From an uncultured Granulicatella sp. (lineage in GTDB: Bacteria; Bacillota; Bacilli; Lactobacillales; Aerococcaceae), in contig CAKPVL010000002.1 of assembly GCA_934193545.1 (NCBI GenBank), positions 27,698-91,697 of the forward strand: DNA of 64,000 bases, read 5' to 3'. The position numbers were made by a program, and so were the translations under genes. Below are positions 1 to 9,334 of the stretch, one piece after another; position 1 is the first letter of the stretch, and every line of letters starts with the position of its first letter. The notes under the pieces are model-generated. The model had not been told where the DNA came from and ran no database searches. It saw only the letters and a program-made list of their open reading frames with translations.

Positions 1-1
1 G

Positions 2-133
2 CTGATCTACAATTATCCTTTTAGTTATATGGATGCGTGCAAGAGCATATTTATGTATATTTGTTTGCTATTTATTTTGCTAATCTTAATCATTAAGCAA
101 CAAGATAGGAGATGTAAATATGGGAATAAGTAG
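2..133 (+). CDS. C-terminal end of a membrane protein (partial)
   Basis: An open frame enters from the left edge and stops with TAG at 131-133, giving 43 visible residues. They contain one strongly hydrophobic segment (about residues 16-31, rich in I, L and F) followed by a short basic tail. The frame overlaps the next gene by 14 nt, which suggests translational coupling and a shared operon. Hydrophobicity and the neighbour suggest an ABC-2-type permease subunit, but too little is visible to name it. Confidence 0.5.
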   Translation: MIYNYPFSYMDACKSIFMYICLLFILLILIIKQQDRRCKYGNK

Positions 134-1100
134 GTGGGTACATAAACTAATTTTCAAGCCGACACTGATTTTTTGTGGAGTTGTCTTACTTTTGTTAAGT
201 GGGTTGTTTATATTTGAATCAAGTGTCGGAACTGATGCTATATTTCTGAAAGAAGATTATCAAATTAAGGAAATAGTATTGCAAAATCTAACTGATATTG
301 AAAATAGTGGAGAGACGATTAGCGATGAACTGAAAGAACAAGTACAAAATGTCAACTTCTTAATCAGTAATTTGTATATTGCGTACCGTAATGATAATTA
401 TTCCAAATTAAGAGAATTTAATAATCAGAGGGTTGAAAGTGTTGATAGCTTATTAAATGTATTGCCTGAAACAATGAGGGAAAGAATTGCAGCTCTAAAA
501 GCAGGTGTAGAAAAATCTGCAAAAATAACGGATTATCTAATCGAACACAACATCAACCTTAAAAAGTATAACAAAGTAGCCCCGTTTTTTGATGTGGCTA
601 TAAAGCTATTGCTTATTAGTGTTCTGTTGTTGATAAGTGTAGTGCTAATTAATAGAGAAATGGAGATAAATGACAGAAAAGCGAAACTGTATAGGGTAAT
701 CCCAATTTCTTCTAAAAAAATCAATCAGAGTAGATTGTGGAATTATCTCTCACATTTATTCTTAATTCCATCTGTTTTCTATATTTTACTACTTGAATTG
801 TTTAGCAGAGTGTTATTGCATGAATCCATATTTGTAATTCCTATTACTGTTTTTAGCAAAATTCAAGGAAGTTGGAATATTATTGCGCTAAAGGAAATTG
901 TTATTCCTATGATTGTATATCAATCTATTGTGATAGTAGTTATTTTTTATGGTTTAACCAAGATAAAGATTGTAAAGAAATCGTTAATAACCAATGCTAT
1001 AGAGTTGGGGTATTTTCTTTCAATTATTAATACAAGCGAGTGGGTAAACTTTTTGCCAACTAGTTGGATTTCGTTTTATCATCTTTTGACTAACTTATAA
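120..1100 (+). CDS. Multi-pass membrane protein, ABC-2 permease-like
   Basis: A 326-residue protein. It has an N-terminal membrane segment (about 13-31), a long charged extracytoplasmic region (about 35-150), and then four to five hydrophobic segments in the second half. One TM followed by a large soluble loop and a TM cluster is typical of ABC-2-type permeases, including those of bacteriocin export and self-immunity systems. No ATPase is visible; it would lie upstream, outside the window. The gene overlaps the upstream membrane-protein frame by 14 nt and is clearly AT-richer than the opp genes that follow, which fits an accessory locus. A terminator follows at 1167. The exact function is not recognised. 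Confidence 0.55.
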   Translation: MGISRWVHKLIFKPTLIFCGVVLLLLSGLFIFESSVGTDAIFLKEDYQIKEIVLQNLTDIENSGETISDELKEQVQNVNFLISNLYIAYRNDNYSKLREFNNQRVESVDSLLNVLPETMRERIAALKAGVEKSAKITDYLIEHNINLKKYNKVAPFFDVAIKLLLISVLLLISVVLINREMEINDRKAKLYRVIPISSKKINQSRLWNYLSHLFLIPSVFYILLLELFSRVLLHESIFVIPITVFSKIQGSWNIIALKEIVIPMIVYQSIVIVVIFYGLTKIKIVKKSLITNAIELGYFLSIINTSEWVNFLPTSWISFYHLLTNL

Positions 1101-1166
1101 ATCAGATGGGTATCTTTCGGTTTCAAAAGATGTTGTTTAATTACTTTATCGTGCTAATAAGAATAG

Positions 1167-1195
1167 AGAGCTCAGGATGCTGAGCTCTTTATTTG
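1167..1195 (+). terminator. Rho-independent terminator
   Basis: A perfect 9-bp stem (AGAGCTCAG / CTGAGCTCT) with a GATG loop is followed by a T-rich run. It ends the unit of the ABC-2-like protein. Confidence 0.8.
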
Positions 1196-1288
1196 TATTG
1201 GAATTAATTTTTAATGAGTGTGTTAAAGTAGATTTTATAATAATTGATTGAAATATTTAAAAAGGGCAAATTATTTTCGATATTTTAC

Positions 1289-1316
1289 TTGCAAAAAATT
1301 AAAATTATGTTAAAAT
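1289..1316 (+). promoter_or_regulatory. oppA1 promoter
   Basis: TTGCAA (1289-1294), a 16-nt spacer and TAAAAT (1311-1316), in AT-rich DNA upstream of the first oppA gene. Confidence 0.55.
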
Positions 1317-1337
1317 TAACATCAAGTATTAATTTGT

Positions 1338-1378
1338 CAGACAATTCAACATATAAAGAAAGTTGAATCGGGTGTCTG
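1338..1378 (+). promoter_or_regulatory. Leader hairpin before oppA1
   Basis: CAGACA-ATTCAAC (1338-1350) pairs with GTTGAAT (1362-1368) and TGTCTG (1373-1378), leaving an 11-nt loop and a CGGG bulge. That is a 13-bp stem in the predicted 5' leader. It ends six nucleotides before the GGAGG ribosome binding site at 1384-1388, so it could affect translation or mRNA stability. Confidence 0.5.
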
Positions 1379-1392
1379 AGAGTGGAGGAAAT

Positions 1393-3180
1393 ATGAAAAA
1401 GAAGAGTTTAGTATTCTTATCAGCTGCAGCAGCGCTAACATTAGCAGCATGTGGTTCAGCAAACAAAAGTAACACTTCATCTGAAGCATCAAAAGCTTCT
1501 TCAAAATCAAAATTTAACGCAGAAGTGACACATGAAGGAACACCAATCAAAGGTGGAACATTAAAATACGCACTTGTAGCAGCTTCACCATTCAGTGGAA
1601 TCTTCATCGATGAATTGGCATCAAACACAACAGATTCAACAATTGCGAGTCAAGTTGACCAATCAATGTTCGAATACGATGAAAACCGTAAATTAACAAA
1701 CACTGGTTTAGCATCTATCGAATTAGACGTTGAAGGAAAAACAGCAACAATTACTTTAAACGCTAAAGACTACAAATGGTCAGACGGACAACCATTTACA
1801 ATCGATGACTATATCTTCGCTATCGAAGCAATCGGTAACAAAGACTACACTGGTTCTCGTTACAACGACCGTTACACAAACATCGTAGGAATGAAAGATT
1901 TCCACGAAGGCAAATCAGATAAAATTTCTGGTGTTGAAAAAGTGGATGATTACACAGTAAAACTTCACTTTGAAAAAATGTTACCATCAATGCAATTAGC
2001 AGGTGGTGCAATTCCAGCATACACAATGCCAAAACACATCTTTAAAGATATCCCTGTTAAAGAATGGGAACAAAGCGAATATGTTCGTGGAGCTAAAGTA
2101 GTAGGTCTTGGTGCCTTTACAATCGAATCAGTAGTTGCAGGGGAATCTGTAACATTGAAAGCGAACGAATACTACTACAAAGGTCGTCCAAAATTAGATA
2201 AAGTAGTAATGCAAGTTGTATCACCAGATGCAATCGTTTCAGAAATGAAAGCTGGTAACTACGATATTGCTACAATGCCAAGTGCACAATACGAAGCGTT
2301 TAAAGATCTAACAAACGTAACTTACGTAAGTACATTCGCGCCTTCTTATGAATATATCGCGTTCCACTTAGGTAAATATGACAAGACTCAAGGTAAAAAC
2401 GTTACAGATCCAAATGCGAAAATGGCTGATGTAAACTTACGTCAAGCGATGGGTTATGCATTAGATATCGACGCAGCTGGTGAAAACTTATATAACGGAT
2501 TAAACTATGGTACAAACTCAATCATCTTACCATTCTTCAAAGACGTATATAACAAAGAACAAGAAGGGTTCACTTACAATCCAGAAAAAGCGAAACAATT
2601 ATTAGATGAAGCTGGATATAAAGACGTAGACGGCGACGGACTTCGTGAAAACAAAGATGGTTCTAAATTACAAATCAACTTTGCTGCACGTACTCGTGAC
2701 GCTGCCAACGAATCATTAGTTCAACAATACTTATTATGGTGGAAAGAAATTGGATTAGACGTACAACTTTACACAGGTCGTACAATCGAATCAAATAACT
2801 TCTACGAAAAAGTTCAAACAGATGATCCAGAAATCGATGTATTCGCAGCTGGATGGGGTGTTGGTTATGATCCAAACCCAGCGAACTTATTCGGTGAAAC
2901 TGCTAAATTCAACTTCTCTCGTTATGTAAACGAAGAAGGTACAAATATCATCAAGAAAATTGCTTCTACAGAGGCATTTGATGAAGCTAAGAACGTAGAA
3001 TTCTACAAAGAATGGCAAGCATACGCTAAAGACAAAGCGTTCTTAATCCCAACATTAGTAGGGGACAGCGTAACAGCCGTTAACAAACGTGTGAAATACT
3101 ATGACACTTCAATTGGAACAAAAGATTCTAAAGCTCAATTGTACCAATTAGAAGTAACATCTGACACAGCAGCTAAATAA
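1393..3180 (+). CDS. oppA: Oligopeptide ABC transporter substrate-binding lipoprotein (paralogue 1)
   Basis: The solute-binding lipoprotein that captures extracellular peptides for OppBCDF. The ATG at 1393 follows GGAGG at 1384-1388; an upstream in-frame TTG at 1363 lies inside the leader hairpin and is less likely. The 595-residue product starts with a basic N-region, a hydrophobic core and the lipobox LAAC with Cys20, so it should be lipid-anchored. The body is an SBP family 5 protein (peptide/nickel type) with the characteristic 'YKWSDGQPFT..DY.FA' block. A calcium-loop-like DVDGDG motif lies near residues 416-421. It has its own promoter and terminator and is closely similar to the next gene along its whole length, so the pair is a tandem duplication. 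Confidence 0.93.
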   Translation: MKKKSLVFLSAAAALTLAACGSANKSNTSSEASKASSKSKFNAEVTHEGTPIKGGTLKYALVAASPFSGIFIDELASNTTDSTIASQVDQSMFEYDENRKLTNTGLASIELDVEGKTATITLNAKDYKWSDGQPFTIDDYIFAIEAIGNKDYTGSRYNDRYTNIVGMKDFHEGKSDKISGVEKVDDYTVKLHFEKMLPSMQLAGGAIPAYTMPKHIFKDIPVKEWEQSEYVRGAKVVGLGAFTIESVVAGESVTLKANEYYYKGRPKLDKVVMQVVSPDAIVSEMKAGNYDIATMPSAQYEAFKDLTNVTYVSTFAPSYEYIAFHLGKYDKTQGKNVTDPNAKMADVNLRQAMGYALDIDAAGENLYNGLNYGTNSIILPFFKDVYNKEQEGFTYNPEKAKQLLDEAGYKDVDGDGLRENKDGSKLQINFAARTRDAANESLVQQYLLWWKEIGLDVQLYTGRTIESNNFYEKVQTDDPEIDVFAAGWGVGYDPNPANLFGETAKFNFSRYVNEEGTNIIKKIASTEAFDEAKNVEFYKEWQAYAKDKAFLIPTLVGDSVTAVNKRVKYYDTSIGTKDSKAQLYQLEVTSDTAAK

Positions 3181-3187
3181 TGCAATC

Positions 3188-3221
3188 AAACAAGCCTAGG
3201 AATTTTCCTAGGCTTGTTTTC
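3188..3221 (+). terminator. Terminator after oppA1
   Basis: A 13-bp stem, ACAAGCCTAGGAA / TTCCTAGGCTTGT, with a two-base loop and a following T run. It separates the two oppA paralogues transcriptionally. Confidence 0.85.
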
Positions 3222-3287
3222 ATTATGAAAAAACTTTCCAAAAATGAGAAATAAATTATGAAAATTAAAAAAAGATTAGAAAAAGTA

Positions 3288-3316
3288 TTGCAATTATTAA
3301 AAAGTTGGAGTATGAT
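3288..3316 (+). promoter_or_regulatory. oppA2 promoter
   Basis: TTGCAA (3288-3293), a 17-nt spacer and TATGAT (3311-3316). A small GTTGGA/TCCAAC dyad (3304-3309, 3320-3325) brackets the -10 element and might be an operator. Confidence 0.65.
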
Positions 3317-3378
3317 AAGTCCAACATAAATTTATGGATACACTCAAAAGCCTTAAAATAAAAGAATGGAGACTGATT

Positions 3379-5157
3379 ATGATGAAAAAGAGAAATGTGA
3401 TGATTCTGTTTTCTGCAACGGTTGCGCTAACGTTAGCAGCATGTGGTAGTAAAGAACAATCATCTTCAACAAGTAGCAATGCCGGAAAAACGAAATACGC
3501 TTCTGAAGTCACTCACGACGGGACTCCAATCAAGGGTGGAACATTAAAATACGCAATCGTATCTTCTTCACCTTTCTCTGGAATTTTTGCAGATGAGTTA
3601 TCTGCGGATACAAACGACTCAACGATTGGTGGTTTGCTTGATGAAAGTATGTTTGAATATGATGAAAACCGTAAGTTAACAAATACAGGTCTTGCAAGCA
3701 TCGAATTTGACGTTGAAAATAAAACCGCAACAGTTACATTAAACTCAAAAGACTATAAATGGTCTGACGGCCAACCTGTAACCATCGACGATTACATCTT
3801 TGCGTACCAAGCCATCGGTAATAAAGACTATACAGGTGTTCGTTACGATGATGATTATAAAAATGTAGTTGGTATGGAAGAATATCACGATGGAAAAGCA
3901 GATAGCGTTTCTGGTCTTGAAAAAGTGGATGATTACACTGTGAAAATTCACTTCAAAGAAATGAGCCCTTCAATGCAATTAGCAGGTGGTTCTGTGTGTG
4001 CATACATCATGCCAAAACATATCTTCAAAGATATTCCTGAAACTGAATGGGAACAAAGTGATTATGTACGTGGTACAAAATTTGTCGGTCTTGGACAATT
4101 CAAGATTGAATCCATCGTAGCAGGGGAATCTGTGACATTAGTTCCTAATGAACACTACTATAAAGGTGTAGCAAAAGTTGATAAAGTCGTAATGGAAGTT
4201 GTATCTCCAGATAACATTGTTTCAGAAATGAAAGCTGGGAACTACGATATCGCAACTATGCCAAACTCACAATACGAAGCATACAAAGATTTAACAAACG
4301 TAACATTCCTAGGTTCACAAGCATCTGCATATGAATATATTGGTTTCCACTTAGGAAAATATGATAAAGAAACTGGTAAAAACGTGACAGATCCAAATGC
4401 GAAAATGGCGGATGTAAACTTACGTCAAGCAATGGCATACGCATTAGACATTGATGCTGCAGGTCAAAACTTGTACAACGGATTACAACATTCTTCAAAC
4501 TCAATCATCATTCCATTCTTCAAAGATGTATATAACAAAGATCAAGAAGGATTCTCATATAACCCAGAAAAAGCAAAACAATTGCTTGATGAAGCGGGGT
4601 ATAAAGACGTGGATGGTGACGGAATCCGTGAAAACAAAGATGGTTCTAAATTGACCATTAACTTCGCTGCACGTACTCGTGACGAAGCGAATGAATCACT
4701 TGTTCAACAATACTTGAACTGGTGGAAAGAAATTGGATTGAATGTTCAATTATATACTGGACGTACAATCGAATTGAACTCATTCTATGATAAAGTTCAA
4801 GCGGACGACCCAGAAATCGATGTATTTGCTGGTGGTTGGTCAACAGGTTACGATCCAAACCCATCAGGATTATTTGGTGAAACAGCACAATTCAACTTCG
4901 AACGTTATGTAGATGCTGAAGGAACAGCCATCATGAATAAAATTAGTTCAACAGAATCATTTGATTCAGCTAAAAACGTTGAGTTCTATAAAGAATGGCA
5001 ACAATACGTTCACGATAAAGCATTCATTTTCCCAACATTAGTCGGAGAAGAACTTACAGCAGTCAACAAACGTGTGAAATACTATGATGTAAACTTAGGT
5101 AGCAAGAAATCTGCGTTATATCAAGTAGAATTAACGAGCGATACTGCTGCTAAATAA
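3379..5157 (+). CDS. oppA: Oligopeptide ABC transporter substrate-binding lipoprotein (paralogue 2)
   Basis: The second SBP family 5 peptide-binding lipoprotein, 592 residues from ATG 3379 (or 3382), just after a GGAGA-type ribosome binding site at 3369-3373. The upstream ATG at 3334 would start the signal peptide with an implausible charged stretch. The lipobox LAAC gives Cys22. Long identical blocks with paralogue 1 run through the whole mature protein, including the DVDGDG loop. The linker after the cysteine and scattered surface positions differ. Independent promoter and terminator suggest the two binding proteins can be expressed at different levels and may prefer different peptides; the latter is inference. 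Confidence 0.93.
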   Translation: MMKKRNVMILFSATVALTLAACGSKEQSSSTSSNAGKTKYASEVTHDGTPIKGGTLKYAIVSSSPFSGIFADELSADTNDSTIGGLLDESMFEYDENRKLTNTGLASIEFDVENKTATVTLNSKDYKWSDGQPVTIDDYIFAYQAIGNKDYTGVRYDDDYKNVVGMEEYHDGKADSVSGLEKVDDYTVKIHFKEMSPSMQLAGGSVCAYIMPKHIFKDIPETEWEQSDYVRGTKFVGLGQFKIESIVAGESVTLVPNEHYYKGVAKVDKVVMEVVSPDNIVSEMKAGNYDIATMPNSQYEAYKDLTNVTFLGSQASAYEYIGFHLGKYDKETGKNVTDPNAKMADVNLRQAMAYALDIDAAGQNLYNGLQHSSNSIIIPFFKDVYNKDQEGFSYNPEKAKQLLDEAGYKDVDGDGIRENKDGSKLTINFAARTRDEANESLVQQYLNWWKEIGLNVQLYTGRTIELNSFYDKVQADDPEIDVFAGGWSTGYDPNPSGLFGETAQFNFERYVDAEGTAIMNKISSTESFDSAKNVEFYKEWQQYVHDKAFIFPTLVGEELTAVNKRVKYYDVNLGSKKSALYQVELTSDTAAK

Positions 5158-5166
5158 GAATTGGAA

Positions 5167-5195
5167 GGAGACGAGCTTCGGTTCGTCTCTTTTTG
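5167..5195 (+). terminator. Terminator after oppA2
   Basis: GAGACGA / TCGTCTC stem (5168-5174 with 5183-5189) followed by a run of Ts. Confidence 0.8.
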
Positions 5196-5373
5196 TTTGC
5201 ACAAAATCCATAAAACCAATGAAAACGCATTAATGACGGGATTTAGTGAAATTTGAATTTAAAATTAAAATAACATGAGAAAAGTTAATTTTTTGCTCAT
5301 AAATAATGGTAATCACGCAGGATTCATGGTAAACTAAAAATACGCTGTATCTGCGCTCGAATTGTCATACAAT

Positions 5374-5402
5374 TTGCAATCAGAGAGCATGCAACGTATA
5401 AT
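5374..5402 (+). promoter_or_regulatory. oppDFBC promoter
   Basis: TTGCAA (5374-5379), a 17-nt spacer and a perfect TATAAT (5397-5402). A TTGCA-N11-TGCAA dyad spans the -35 and most of the spacer (5374-5394). The leader to the oppD start is about 60 nt. The rest of 5196-5373 is AT-rich with nothing else recognised. Confidence 0.75.
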
Positions 5403-5468
5403 AGAAACGTTGTTTTATTATTTTAAATATTGAAATAGTTAACCAAAGAAAATAAGGAGGAATCGGAT

Positions 5469-6470
5469 TTGACAATTGATAAGCCACTATTAGAAATCAA
5501 TAACTTACACGTTGGTTTCCGTATCAAAGATGATTTTTATGATGCAGTAGATAATGTATCATTAACATTAGAAAAGAATGAAATTTTGGCCATCGTTGGG
5601 GAATCAGGATGTGGGAAATCTACATTAGCGACAACCATCATGGGCTTGCACAACAAAAATAATACAAAGATTACAGGGGACATCATTTATAACGATGTGA
5701 ACTTAGTAAACTTAAACGAAGCGTTATATAACAAAATTCGCGGAAATGATATCGGTATGATCTTCCAAGATCCATTGGCTTCGTTAAACCCATTAATGAC
5801 AATTGGTGCTCAAATCGATGAAGCTCTTTATTATCATACAGACTTAAATGAAAAAGAACGTACTGAACGCGTACTTGAATTGTTAGGACAAGTAGGGATT
5901 CCAAACCCACAACGTACTTACAAACAATACCCACACGAATTATCAGGTGGGATGCGTCAACGTGTGGTTATCGCGATTGCTTTATCATGTAAACCACCAA
6001 TCATCATTGCCGATGAACCAACAACTGCCTTAGACGTAACAATCCAAGCGCAAATCTTAGACTTATTAAATGATATCCAGAAAGAAACAGAATCAGGTAT
6101 CATCTTAATCACTCACGACCTTGGGGTAGTAGCAGAAACTGCGGACCGTGTAGCCGTGATGTATGCTGGACAATTTGTGGAAATAGCACCTGTTGAAGAG
6201 CTATTTACAAATCCAAAACATCCTTATACACGTTCATTACTACAATCAATTCCACAAGCGGGATCAGAAGGCGAAGAGTTACACGTGATCCAAGGAACAG
6301 TGCCACCATTACCAAAATTACCACGTAAAGGTTGCCGTTTCGCACCACGTATTCCATGGATTTCAGCGGACGCTCACGAAGAGGATCCATCACTTCATGA
6401 AGTTGGACCAAACCACTTCGTTCGTTGTACATGTTATAAACATTTCCATTTTGAAGGGGAGGAAGCATAA
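5469..6470 (+). CDS. oppD: Oligopeptide ABC transporter ATP-binding protein OppD
   Basis: ATPase of the Opp importer on the cytoplasmic face, 333 residues. The start is TTG at 5469, eight bases after GGAGG (5457-5461); no in-frame ATG fits as well. Walker A GESGCGKST is at 44-52, the signature LSGGMRQ at 158-164, Walker B IIIADEP at 178-184 and the H-loop histidine at 216. The C-terminal oligopeptide/dipeptide transporter domain carries several cysteines (GCRF..., RCTCY), as in OppD/DppD proteins that hold an iron-sulphur cluster. First gene of a tight oppD-F-B-C operon; its TAA overlaps the oppF ATG by one base. Confidence 0.95.
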   Translation: MTIDKPLLEINNLHVGFRIKDDFYDAVDNVSLTLEKNEILAIVGESGCGKSTLATTIMGLHNKNNTKITGDIIYNDVNLVNLNEALYNKIRGNDIGMIFQDPLASLNPLMTIGAQIDEALYYHTDLNEKERTERVLELLGQVGIPNPQRTYKQYPHELSGGMRQRVVIAIALSCKPPIIIADEPTTALDVTIQAQILDLLNDIQKETESGIILITHDLGVVAETADRVAVMYAGQFVEIAPVEELFTNPKHPYTRSLLQSIPQAGSEGEELHVIQGTVPPLPKLPRKGCRFAPRIPWISADAHEEDPSLHEVGPNHFVRCTCYKHFHFEGEEA

Positions 6471-7414
6471 TGAGCGGTTTTGTAACCATTGAAGATTTAA
6501 AAGTTCACTATCCGATTCGTAGTGGCTTCTTTAACCGAGTAACGGATCATGTTTATGCGGTAGACGGAGTGTCACTTGAAATTGAAGAAGGAAAAACTTA
6601 CGGTCTTGTTGGAGAATCAGGTTCTGGTAAATCAACGATTGGTAAAGCAATCATTGGTCTAGAACACGTAACAAGCGGTAAAGTCATTTACGAAGGAGAA
6701 GACGTAACAAACAAAGCACGTCGTCGTACTTCAGACTATAACCGTAACGTACAAATGATCTTCCAAGATTCACTATCAAGTTTTAACCCTAAAAAACGTA
6801 TTTTAGATATCGTGGCTGAGCCATTAAGAAACTTCGAACGTTTATCTCCAGATGAAGAGAGAAAACGCGTGATTGAATTAATGGAAATCATCGGATTATC
6901 TGAAGAAGCATTATTAAAATATCCACACCAGTTCTCAGGTGGTCAAAGACAACGTATTGGTGTTGCTCGTGCCTTAGCAAGTAACCCTCGTTTAATCATC
7001 GCCGACGAACCAGTATCAGCGTTAGACTTATCTGTACAAGCGCAAGTGTTAAACTACATGAAACGCATCCAAGATGAGTTCAACTTAAGTTACTTATTTA
7101 TTTCCCATGACCTTGGGGTTGTAAAACATATGTGTGATGAATTGTTCATCATGTACCGTGGACGTTTCGTTGAAACAGGAAAAGCGGAAGACATTTACGC
7201 GAACCCACAACATATCTATACTAAACGTCTATTGTCTGCGATTCCGGTAATCGATCCAGAAAACCGTGAAGCAAACAAATTACGTCGTAAAGAAGCTGAG
7301 AAATTCTACCAAGAAAATCAACAATTTTACTACGATGAAAACGGTCGTGTGTTTGATTTACAAAAAATCTCTGACTCACACTTTGTTGCATTAAATCCAA
7401 AAGGAGGGAAATAG
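6470..7414 (+). CDS. oppF: Oligopeptide ABC transporter ATP-binding protein OppF
   Basis: The second ATPase of the Opp importer, 314 residues, which pairs with OppD. Walker A GESGSGKST is at 48-56, with an LSGGQ-type signature ('FSGGQRQRIGVARAL'), Walker B LIIADEP and an H-loop 'FISHDLG'. The C-terminal oligopeptide domain is present. Its ATG overlaps the oppD stop (ATAATG), so the two ATPases are translationally coupled. Confidence 0.95.
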   Translation: MSGFVTIEDLKVHYPIRSGFFNRVTDHVYAVDGVSLEIEEGKTYGLVGESGSGKSTIGKAIIGLEHVTSGKVIYEGEDVTNKARRRTSDYNRNVQMIFQDSLSSFNPKKRILDIVAEPLRNFERLSPDEERKRVIELMEIIGLSEEALLKYPHQFSGGQRQRIGVARALASNPRLIIADEPVSALDLSVQAQVLNYMKRIQDEFNLSYLFISHDLGVVKHMCDELFIMYRGRFVETGKAEDIYANPQHIYTKRLLSAIPVIDPENREANKLRRKEAEKFYQENQQFYYDENGRVFDLQKISDSHFVALNPKGGK

Positions 7415-7416
7415 TT

Positions 7417-8379
7417 ATGTGGAAAACCATTTTACGTCGTGTGTTATTAATGTTGCCACAAATCTTCATCCTTAGTGTGCTAGCATTCTTAATCGCGAAA
7501 ATGATGCCAGGGGATCCATTTACAGGTTTAATTACTCCAGAAACGGATCCAAATACAATTGAAGCTTTACGTGTGAAATCTGGATTCTATGATCCACTTC
7601 CTGTTCAATATTGGAACTGGATTTCTAAAGCATTCCGCGGAGACTTCGGTCAAAGTTATACTTACAAATATGAAGTAACAAAATTAATCGGACAGCGTAT
7701 CGGTAACACAGTGTGGTTATCATTACTAACATTGATTTTAACTTACTTAATTGCATTACCATTAGGGATGATTGCAGGTCGTTTCCAAAACTCTTGGGCT
7801 GACAAAGCAATCGTAGTATATACATTCATTACTTACTCAATCCCAGTATTCGTATTCGCCTTAATTCTATTATGGTTATTTGGTTATACATTAGGTTGGT
7901 TCCCAACTCGTGGATCTGTCGATTCAGATGTAGTTGCTGGAACAATGGGCTATTATGTAAACAAATTCCATCACATGATTTTACCAGCGTTTACGATGGC
8001 GATTCTTTCAACAACTGGTACGATTCAATACTTACGTACAGGGGTTATCGATGCGAAGAGCCAAGACTACGTTCGTACAGCACGTGCAAAAGGGGTTCCT
8101 GAAAATGTCGTGTTCAACCGCCACATCTTCCGCAACTCAATCTTGCCAATCGCAGCCTTCTTAGGGTATGAATTCACTGGTTTAATCGGTGGGTCAGTGT
8201 TTATTGAAAACATCTTCTCATATCCTGGAATGGGGAACTTATTCGTAACATCAATTCAAGGACGTGACTACTCAGTAATCTTAGCGTTACTATTACTCTT
8301 TGGTACAGCGACTCTTCTAGGTACGCTATTATCTGATATTATCATGAGTATTGTAGACCCACGTGTTCGTGTACAATAA
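7417..8379 (+). CDS. oppB: Oligopeptide ABC transporter permease OppB
   Basis: The first inner-membrane permease of the Opp importer, 320 residues, starting two bases after oppF with GGAGGG upstream. It has an N-terminal membrane segment with the family motif 'P.ILSVLAFLIAKMMPGDPF', a periplasmic-type loop and a C-terminal BPD_transp_1 domain. The EAA loop is visible as 'DYVRTARAKGVPENVVFNRH', the coupling helix that contacts the ATPases. Confidence 0.95.
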   Translation: MWKTILRRVLLMLPQIFILSVLAFLIAKMMPGDPFTGLITPETDPNTIEALRVKSGFYDPLPVQYWNWISKAFRGDFGQSYTYKYEVTKLIGQRIGNTVWLSLLTLILTYLIALPLGMIAGRFQNSWADKAIVVYTFITYSIPVFVFALILLWLFGYTLGWFPTRGSVDSDVVAGTMGYYVNKFHHMILPAFTMAILSTTGTIQYLRTGVIDAKSQDYVRTARAKGVPENVVFNRHIFRNSILPIAAFLGYEFTGLIGGSVFIENIFSYPGMGNLFVTSIQGRDYSVILALLLLFGTATLLGTLLSDIIMSIVDPRVRVQ

Positions 8380-8397
8380 TTAAAGGAGGAGTAGCAA

Positions 8398-9318
8398 ATG
8401 GAGCAAAATAATGTAAATACAGTTGAAGAAACTGTCGTTGAAGAAAGCACCGTATCTACACCGCCTGCTGGTTTTCAGGTTATTGTACGGGAGTTTTTAA
8501 AAGATAAATTAGCGCTTTTCGCGTTAATTTTACTAGCGTTGATTTTCTTAATCATCTTTATCGGACCATTCTTTATCGACCAAGAGACTGCTTTGAAAGT
8601 AAATATCTTAGGTCGTTATAAAGCCCCAACAAATGCACACTTGTTAGGGACTGACGAAAGTGGTCGTGACGTTTTAGCCCTCTTAATTATCGGGGCTCGT
8701 AACTCAGTATTAATCGGTTTCTCAATCACAATCTTGACATGTATCGTTGGTATTATCGTCGGATTGATTTCTGGTTACTACGGTAAATGGGTGGACACAA
8801 CTTTAATGCGTGTCGTTGACTTTATCATGATCTTACCAACATTGATGATCATCATCGTGTTTGTTACAGTGATTCCAAACTACACAATGTTCCACTTTGT
8901 ATTAATCATGACAGCCTTCTATTGGGTAGGTTCTGCTCGTTTATTCAGAACACGTACTCTTCAAGAAGCAAGCTTAGACTATGTAAACGCATCTAAGACA
9001 TTAGGTTCAAGTGACTTTAGAATCATGTTCCGTGAAATCTTGCCAAACTTAAGTTCATTAATTATCGTTAACTTAATCTTACGTTTAGCAGGGAACATCG
9101 GTATTGAAACAGGGTTAACTTACTTAGGTTTCGGTTTACCATTTACAACACCATCACTTGGTTCATTAATTTCTGCAGCGAAAAATGCGGACATCATCGA
9201 GAACAAATTATGGGTTTGGTTACCAGCCACAATCTTAATTTTTATCATGATGTTATGTATCAACTATGTTGGTCAAGCCCTACAACGTGCAGCGGACTCT
9301 CGCCAACGTTTAGGTTAA
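8398..9318 (+). CDS. oppC: Oligopeptide ABC transporter permease OppC
   Basis: The second permease of the Opp importer, 306 residues, preceded by AAAGGAGG. A charged cytoplasmic N-terminus (about 1-30) precedes the first membrane helix. A BPD_transp_1 domain follows, with the EAA-like loop 'DYVNASKTLGSSDFRIMFRE'. Last gene of the operon; a strong terminator follows at 9335. Confidence 0.95.
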   Translation: MEQNNVNTVEETVVEESTVSTPPAGFQVIVREFLKDKLALFALILLALIFLIIFIGPFFIDQETALKVNILGRYKAPTNAHLLGTDESGRDVLALLIIGARNSVLIGFSITILTCIVGIIVGLISGYYGKWVDTTLMRVVDFIMILPTLMIIIVFVTVIPNYTMFHFVLIMTAFYWVGSARLFRTRTLQEASLDYVNASKTLGSSDFRIMFREILPNLSSLIIVNLILRLAGNIGIETGLTYLGFGLPFTTPSLGSLISAAKNADIIENKLWVWLPATILIFIMMLCINYVGQALQRAADSRQRLG

Positions 9319-9334
9319 TCTTTAAAATTAGAGA

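Noticed and set aside
5196-5340. CodY box before the opp operon
   Set aside because: AT-rich stretches such as AATTTGAATTTAAAATT do not match AATTTTCWGAAAATT well enough to claim a site.
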